Origin: Streptomyces sp. ISL-1
GTDB taxonomy: Bacteria; Actinomycetota; Actinomycetes; Streptomycetales; Streptomycetaceae
Length of the DNA stretch: 63,073 nucleotides
Direction: 5' to 3'
Assembly: GCF_018614585.1 (NCBI RefSeq)
Contig: NZ_JAGGOI010000034.1
Location: forward strand, 167,060 to 230,132
Below, in pieces: positions 59,837-63,073 of the stretch. How positions within the stretch are numbered: the first letter of the stretch is position 1; each line of letters opens with the position of its first letter. Under the pieces are notes generated by a model. The model saw nothing but the letters and a program-made list of their open reading frames with translations. It had not been told where the DNA came from and made no database searches. The translations under genes and the position numbers were made by a program.

Positions 59837-61483
59837 TCAGCCCTGCTTCGCGTACGTGATCGGCTCGCCGCCCGAGCCGATCAGCTCCCGCACGATCGTG
59901 GTGTCGTCGGGCATGTCCAGGCGGCTCCACTGGCCCGGTGAGCACTGTTTCGGGTCGCCGAACGTGACCTGAGTGGGGCCGAGTTCGAGCGGAGGGCCGG
60001 AGGCGCGGAGGGTGGCGGACCAGCGGCAGTCGTAGTTGGGGCCGGTGCCCGACAGGGTCATGACTCTCTCGCCCGTCTCGCCCTGGGTGATCGTCATGAC
60101 GCGGGTGTTGGTGCCGTCGGCGGTGTCGAAGGACCCCCGCCAGGTGCCGACGTACTCCTGCGGGACACCGCCGTCCTGGGCCCCCGCGCTCGTCGTGGGC
60201 GTGGCCGAGGGGGTGTTCGTATCCGGTGTCGCAGGGGTTGTCCGGGCGGAGGCCGTCGGACCCGGCTTGGGGTCGTCGGTGGCCTTCTTCTTGCCCATGT
60301 CGCCCATGACCGCGTAGACCGAGGTGCCTGCCGCGACCGCCACGAGCAGGGCGACCGCGACGAGGACGACGGTGCCGCGGCGGCGTGGGGGCTCGTGCGC
60401 GGGAATGGGCGCGTGGAAGGGCGGGGTGGGGCCCGGCTGCTGGTGGGGGTATCCGTAGCCGTAGCTGTTGTGGGCGTACAGCTGGGGCGGGGGAGGCGGC
60501 GGTGTGGGCATCAGCGCGGGCGGCGTCGGGGCGTCCGCGCGGATCGCGGTCATCGTCGGTGGCTGCTGCACCGGTGTCGCGTTGGGCTGTTCCACCTCCA
60601 GCAACTGGACCGCGTGACGTCCGAGTTGGGCGATCAGCGCGCTCGGCAGCCAGGGCTCGGGGTCCGCGTCGGCAGTCGTGCGCTCCAGGATCTGTGTGAT
60701 CGTCGGGCGGGCCTCGGGGTCCTTGTGGAGGCAGTCCCGTACGAGATCGAGCAGGCCCTCGGGGAGGTCCGCCAGGTCCGGCTCCTCCTGCGCGATACGG
60801 AACATCAGCGCGTGCACGCCGCTGTCCGACGAGCCGAAGGGGAGGCGGCCGGTCGCCGCGTACGCGAGGACCGAGCCGAGGCAGAAGATGTCGCAGGCGG
60901 CACTCACGCGGTCGCCGCGTACCTGCTCGGGGGCCATGAACCCGGGGGACCCGACGAGCGCGCCGGTGCGGGTCAGGCCGCCGTCGGTGACGGTCTCCAG
61001 GGCGCGTGCGATGCCGAAGTCGATGACGCGCGGGCCGTCGATGGTGATCAGGATGTTGGACGGCTTGAGGTCGCGGTGGATGAGGTCGGCCGCGTGGATG
61101 TTGTGCAGCGCGTGCGCGAGACCGGACGCGAGAATGCGGACCGAGCGCTCGGGGAGCGGGCCGTGGTCGCCGGAGACGACGGTGTGCAGGGCGGGCCCCG
61201 CGATGTAGCCGGTGGCGACCCAGGGGATCCGGGCCTCCGTATCGGCGTCGAGGACGGGGGCGGTCCACTCGCCGCCGACGCGCAGCGCTGCGCGTACCTC
61301 CTGGCGGAAGCGGCTGCGGAACTCCTCCTGCTCGGCGAGCTCCTGGCGTACGAGCTTGACGGCGACGGTGCGGCCGCGGTCGGAACGGGCGAGGAAGACC
61401 TGGCCCATGCCGCCCGCGCCGAGGCGGGCCAACAGGCGGTAATCGCCGATGTGCTGTGGATCCCCTGGTGCCAGCTGCTCCAT
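59837..61483 (-). CDS. Membrane Ser/Thr protein kinase (Hanks type) with extracellular lipocalin-like tail
   Basis: A 548-residue kinase. The kinase domain (about 13-270) has the P-loop 'LGAGGMGQVFLAR', Lys in 'VAVKLVR', catalytic 'HRDLKPSN' and 'DFGIAR'. A Pro/Gln-rich juxtamembrane segment (about 300-370), one helix (about 378-398) and an extracellular region with a Thr/Pro linker and a C-terminal beta domain ('GTWRGSFDTADGTN', 'MTLSGTGPNYDC') follow. There are no PASTA repeats. ATG at 61483 follows GGGGGAAGG by 9 bases. It converges with the protease gene, the stops being 2 bases apart. Confidence 0.94.
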   Translation of the reverse strand: MEQLAPGDPQHIGDYRLLARLGAGGMGQVFLARSDRGRTVAVKLVRQELAEQEEFRSRFRQEVRAALRVGGEWTAPVLDADTEARIPWVATGYIAGPALHTVVSGDHGPLPERSVRILASGLAHALHNIHAADLIHRDLKPSNILITIDGPRVIDFGIARALETVTDGGLTRTGALVGSPGFMAPEQVRGDRVSAACDIFCLGSVLAYAATGRLPFGSSDSGVHALMFRIAQEEPDLADLPEGLLDLVRDCLHKDPEARPTITQILERTTADADPEPWLPSALIAQLGRHAVQLLEVEQPNATPVQQPPTMTAIRADAPTPPALMPTPPPPPPQLYAHNSYGYGYPHQQPGPTPPFHAPIPAHEPPRRRGTVVLVAVALLVAVAAGTSVYAVMGDMGKKKATDDPKPGPTASARTTPATPDTNTPSATPTTSAGAQDGGVPQEYVGTWRGSFDTADGTNTRVMTITQGETGERVMTLSGTGPNYDCRWSATLRASGPPLELGPTQVTFGDPKQCSPGQWSRLDMPDDTTIVRELIGSGGEPITYAKQG

Positions 61484-61634
61484 CGCCGCGCGCCTTCCCC
61501 CGGTACCGCATTTGTTGGACGAAACGAGGATAGTGCGCGCCGAGCGGGGACTTATAGGCCACAACCTGACCTACTCGCTGCCTACCGCCGGTTCTACGAG
61601 CCCGGCCCCGTACGCGAGGAGACCGTCATGGCCC

Positions 61635-62096
61635 TCAATTCGGTTCGGGCTTCTCGCCGCTGATGCTGTCCAGGGCCTCGGAAAGCTGCTCCAAGGCCTT
61701 TGCCGTCCGGGCGAACCGGTCTTCGCCGAGGGCTTCGACGAGGCGGGCCGCGAGGTCCGCGTGACCGGGGTCGATCTTCGCGATCGCGGCGCGGCCCTCG
61801 TCGGTGGGGCGGAGCAACTTGGCACGCCGGTGGGCGGGGTTGGGCTCGTACGCGGCGAGGCCCCGCTCGACGAGGAGGTCGGCGATGCGCTGGACGCTCT
61901 GGCGGGTGATGCCCATGTCGCGGGCGATCCCGGCGACGGTCAGGGGCTCGCGCAGCACGGCGCCGAGGACCTGCCACCAGGCGGCGGTCAGCCCGGCCGG
62001 TTTGGCCAACTCCTCGGAGACGGACAGGAATTGGCCGTTCAACCGGAAGACGCCGAGGGCTGTCCGGCTGAGGAGATCCTGCTGTTCGCGGCTCAT
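61635..62096 (-). CDS. MarR-family regulator
   Basis: A 153-residue winged-helix protein with 'AWWQVLGAVLREPLTVAGIARDMGITRQSVQRIADLLVERG' content (key 'TVAGIARDMGITRQSVQRI') and wing 'YEPNPAHRRAKLLRPTDEG'. The ATG at 62096 overlaps the stop of the DJ-1 gene upstream (ATGA). Two palindromes over the operon promoter (62708-62741) are probable operators, so the operon is likely autorepressed. Inducer unknown, perhaps a reactive carbonyl or phenolic compound given its partner. Confidence 0.94.
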   Translation of the reverse strand: MSREQQDLLSRTALGVFRLNGQFLSVSEELAKPAGLTAAWWQVLGAVLREPLTVAGIARDMGITRQSVQRIADLLVERGLAAYEPNPAHRRAKLLRPTDEGRAAIAKIDPGHADLAARLVEALGEDRFARTAKALEQLSEALDSISGEKPEPN

Positions 62097-62689
62097 GAGC
62101 CCGAGTTGAGGATCTCGAAGGCGGCGGGGTCCGAGTCGTGGAACAGCCGGTACCAGGCGTCCAGCTTCTCGCCCTCGTACACACCGAGCCGCGCGAAGAC
62201 CTCGCGGGCGAAGGCGACGGGCTCGGTGGGGCCGGCGGTGATCAGGTCGCCGTCGGTGACGGCGTCCGCGTCGCGGTAGTGCTCGCCGCCCTTGTAGCTG
62301 GTGGCGTCGAGGTAGAAGGATACGGCGCTGGTGTGATCGCGATCGTCGAGCAGCCCCTCGCGGGCGAGCCCGGCGGTGGCCCCGCAGATGGCGGCGACGG
62401 GCACCCCGGCATCGAGGAACTCGCGCGCCTTGCGGGCGAAGGGGGCGAGGTCGTCCCCGGTGTCCCAGAGATGCGCGCCGGTGAGGATGAGAAGGGCGCT
62501 GTCGCCGGGCCGGATGTCGTCGAGCGCGAGGTCGGGCTGGATACGGAGGCCGCCCATGGTGGTGACGGTCTCGGTGGTGGGGCCGACGGTCTTGACGGCG
62601 AAGCCGTGCTGGGTGAGGTGGGCGGTGGTGTGGCCGGTCTCCCAGTCGGCGTAGGTGTCGTAGACGGCGAGATGAACGGTGCGGTTCAT
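62093..62689 (-). CDS. DJ-1/PfpI-family protein
   Basis: A 198-residue class I glutamine-amidotransferase-like protein: 'HLAVYDTYADWETGH' at the start, Glu at about 14 replaced by the 'DWE' acidic turn, nucleophile-elbow 'AAICGATAGLAREGLLD' with the Cys, and 'GPTEPVAFAREVFARLG' at the end. Family members act as glyoxalases, chaperones or redox sensors. ATG at 62689 follows AGGAGG by 5 bases. First gene of the operon with the MarR regulator. Confidence 0.93.
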   Translation of the reverse strand: MNRTVHLAVYDTYADWETGHTTAHLTQHGFAVKTVGPTTETVTTMGGLRIQPDLALDDIRPGDSALLILTGAHLWDTGDDLAPFARKAREFLDAGVPVAAICGATAGLAREGLLDDRDHTSAVSFYLDATSYKGGEHYRDADAVTDGDLITAGPTEPVAFAREVFARLGVYEGEKLDAWYRLFHDSDPAAFEILNSGS

Positions 62690-62707
62690 GGTGGCCTCCT
62701 GATTGGA

Positions 62708-62743
62708 TGACAGTAGCCTGTCATGTCGACAGCATGCTGTCAA
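62708..62743 (-). promoter_or_regulatory. Promoter and twin MarR operators of the DJ-1/marR operon
   Basis: On the minus strand TTGACA (62743-62738), 17 bases, then CAGGCT (62720-62715) form a good vegetative promoter. Two palindromes overlap it: GACAGCATGCTGTC (62728-62741) on the -35 side and TGACAG-N4-CTGTCA (62708-62723) on the -10. Confidence 0.82.
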
Positions 62744-63073
62744 TGGACTTTCTGGCTGGCGGCGCGGGGACTGCCCCCGGGCCCCTGGGGCGCGGGGCCC
62801 TGTGCCGCGCGAGTGCCCGCAACGGGCGGGAGAACCTGCGTGGCGGCAGGCGGTCGCGCCGGGCTGTTGCCCGCAGGGTGCCGGGGGCGGGCCCGTGCGC
62901 CTTGTCCGGCCGGGCCACGGCATGCCGGGATCTTGGCGGCGCGAAACTGTCGCGCGGGGGCGCTTGGGGCCTCGCCCCCCGACATTGCCCAGCCATGGAG
63001 CGGCGGGGTGGCCGCGGCCTGCGGTCCGTGACGCGGTCGCGCCGGGCGGGCCGGGCCTGGCGGCGCGAAACTG
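62744..63073. other. Gene-free GC-rich spacer at the right edge
   Basis: No gene is convincing. TGGCGGCGCGAAACTG occurs at 62934-62949 and again at 63058-63073, the last bases of the window. Several GGGCC/GGCCC dyads (about 62776-62800) are present. Confidence 0.6.

Noticed and set aside
58236..61562. An 1108-codon open frame on the minus strand spanning the protease and kinase genes
   Set aside because: It is a shadow of two genes with full catalytic motifs in other frames; the translation is Arg/Pro/Gly-rich without domains.

Overview
The window is about 63 kb of very GC-rich DNA from a Streptomyces-type actinomycete. The evidence is a dnaK-grpE-dnaJ-hspR operon and a clpB gene, both preceded by HspR operators (HAIR), frequent GTG starts, ATGA/GTGA coupled overlaps, an exact streptomycete parS sequence, and kyn, SpoIIE-phosphatase, XRE/DUF397 and DUF3151/3152 genes. 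The order dnaK ... clpB ... fba/pyrE ... kyn ... purA matches the oriC-proximal core order I recall for S. coelicolor, so most of the window is core chromosome with small accessory inserts.

Layout. 1-5.0 kb: a 3'-truncated YVTN beta-propeller gene with a frame break in a C7 run, a Yip1-like membrane protein, a large membrane Fe-S reductase and a minimal sugar phosphotransferase. 5.2-9.5 kb: the DnaK chaperone operon with its repressor HspR. 9.6-12.8 kb: a GAP-family exporter, then a compact cassette of a LuxR-type regulator, an exported or leader-type peptide with four EPSWG repeats, and a Rieske-like protein whose two cluster histidines are arginine. Related 9-bp minisatellites in inverted orientation lie on either side. 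12.4-26.5 kb: an F420/FMN oxidoreductase, clpB, YbjN, a PIG-V-like mannosyltransferase, an aminotransferase, a PAS-GAF-SpoIIE-HATPase phosphatase, a Gly/Cys-rich small membrane protein, DUF2617, a membrane polyamine aminopropyltransferase, a tail-anchored SRPBCC protein and an aldose epimerase. 26.5-35.6 kb: pyrE, a parS site, fbaA, a PatB-type C-S lyase, an MFS exporter, DUF3151, a DUF3152 protease-like protein and kynA-kynU-kynB (tryptophan to anthranilate). 35.7-42.9 kb: an overlapping operon of secreted DUF1023 hydrolase (with a TTA codon), acyltransferase, histidine kinase and response regulator, then an NmrA-like protein and a second, paralogous kinase/regulator pair. 43-48 kb: a cytochrome P450 and a drug-type ABC exporter with a divergent MarR-like regulator, separated by copies of an interspersed intergenic repeat. 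48-53 kb: a diacylglycerol-kinase-like protein lacking its glycine-rich loop, purA, a membrane-tethered phosphate-binding-like protein and an RHH/PIN-like toxin-antitoxin pair. 53-63 kb (more accessory): an OtrA/TetM-like ribosomal protection gene with an overlapping upstream ORF, a second P450, an XRE/DUF397/primase-like trio, a membrane-anchored S1 protease converging on a Ser/Thr kinase, and a MarR/DJ-1 operon with palindromic operators.

How the genes work together. HspR (made from the dnaK operon) very probably represses both dnaK and clpB through the three HAIR sites. The kyn genes form one catabolic route. The two kinase/regulator pairs look like a local duplication. The ABC exporter, the tet-like gene and the P450s suggest drug handling. 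The most novel-looking element is the EPSWG peptide cassette at 10.5-12.2 kb. No tRNA, rRNA, CRISPR array or insertion sequence was recognised.
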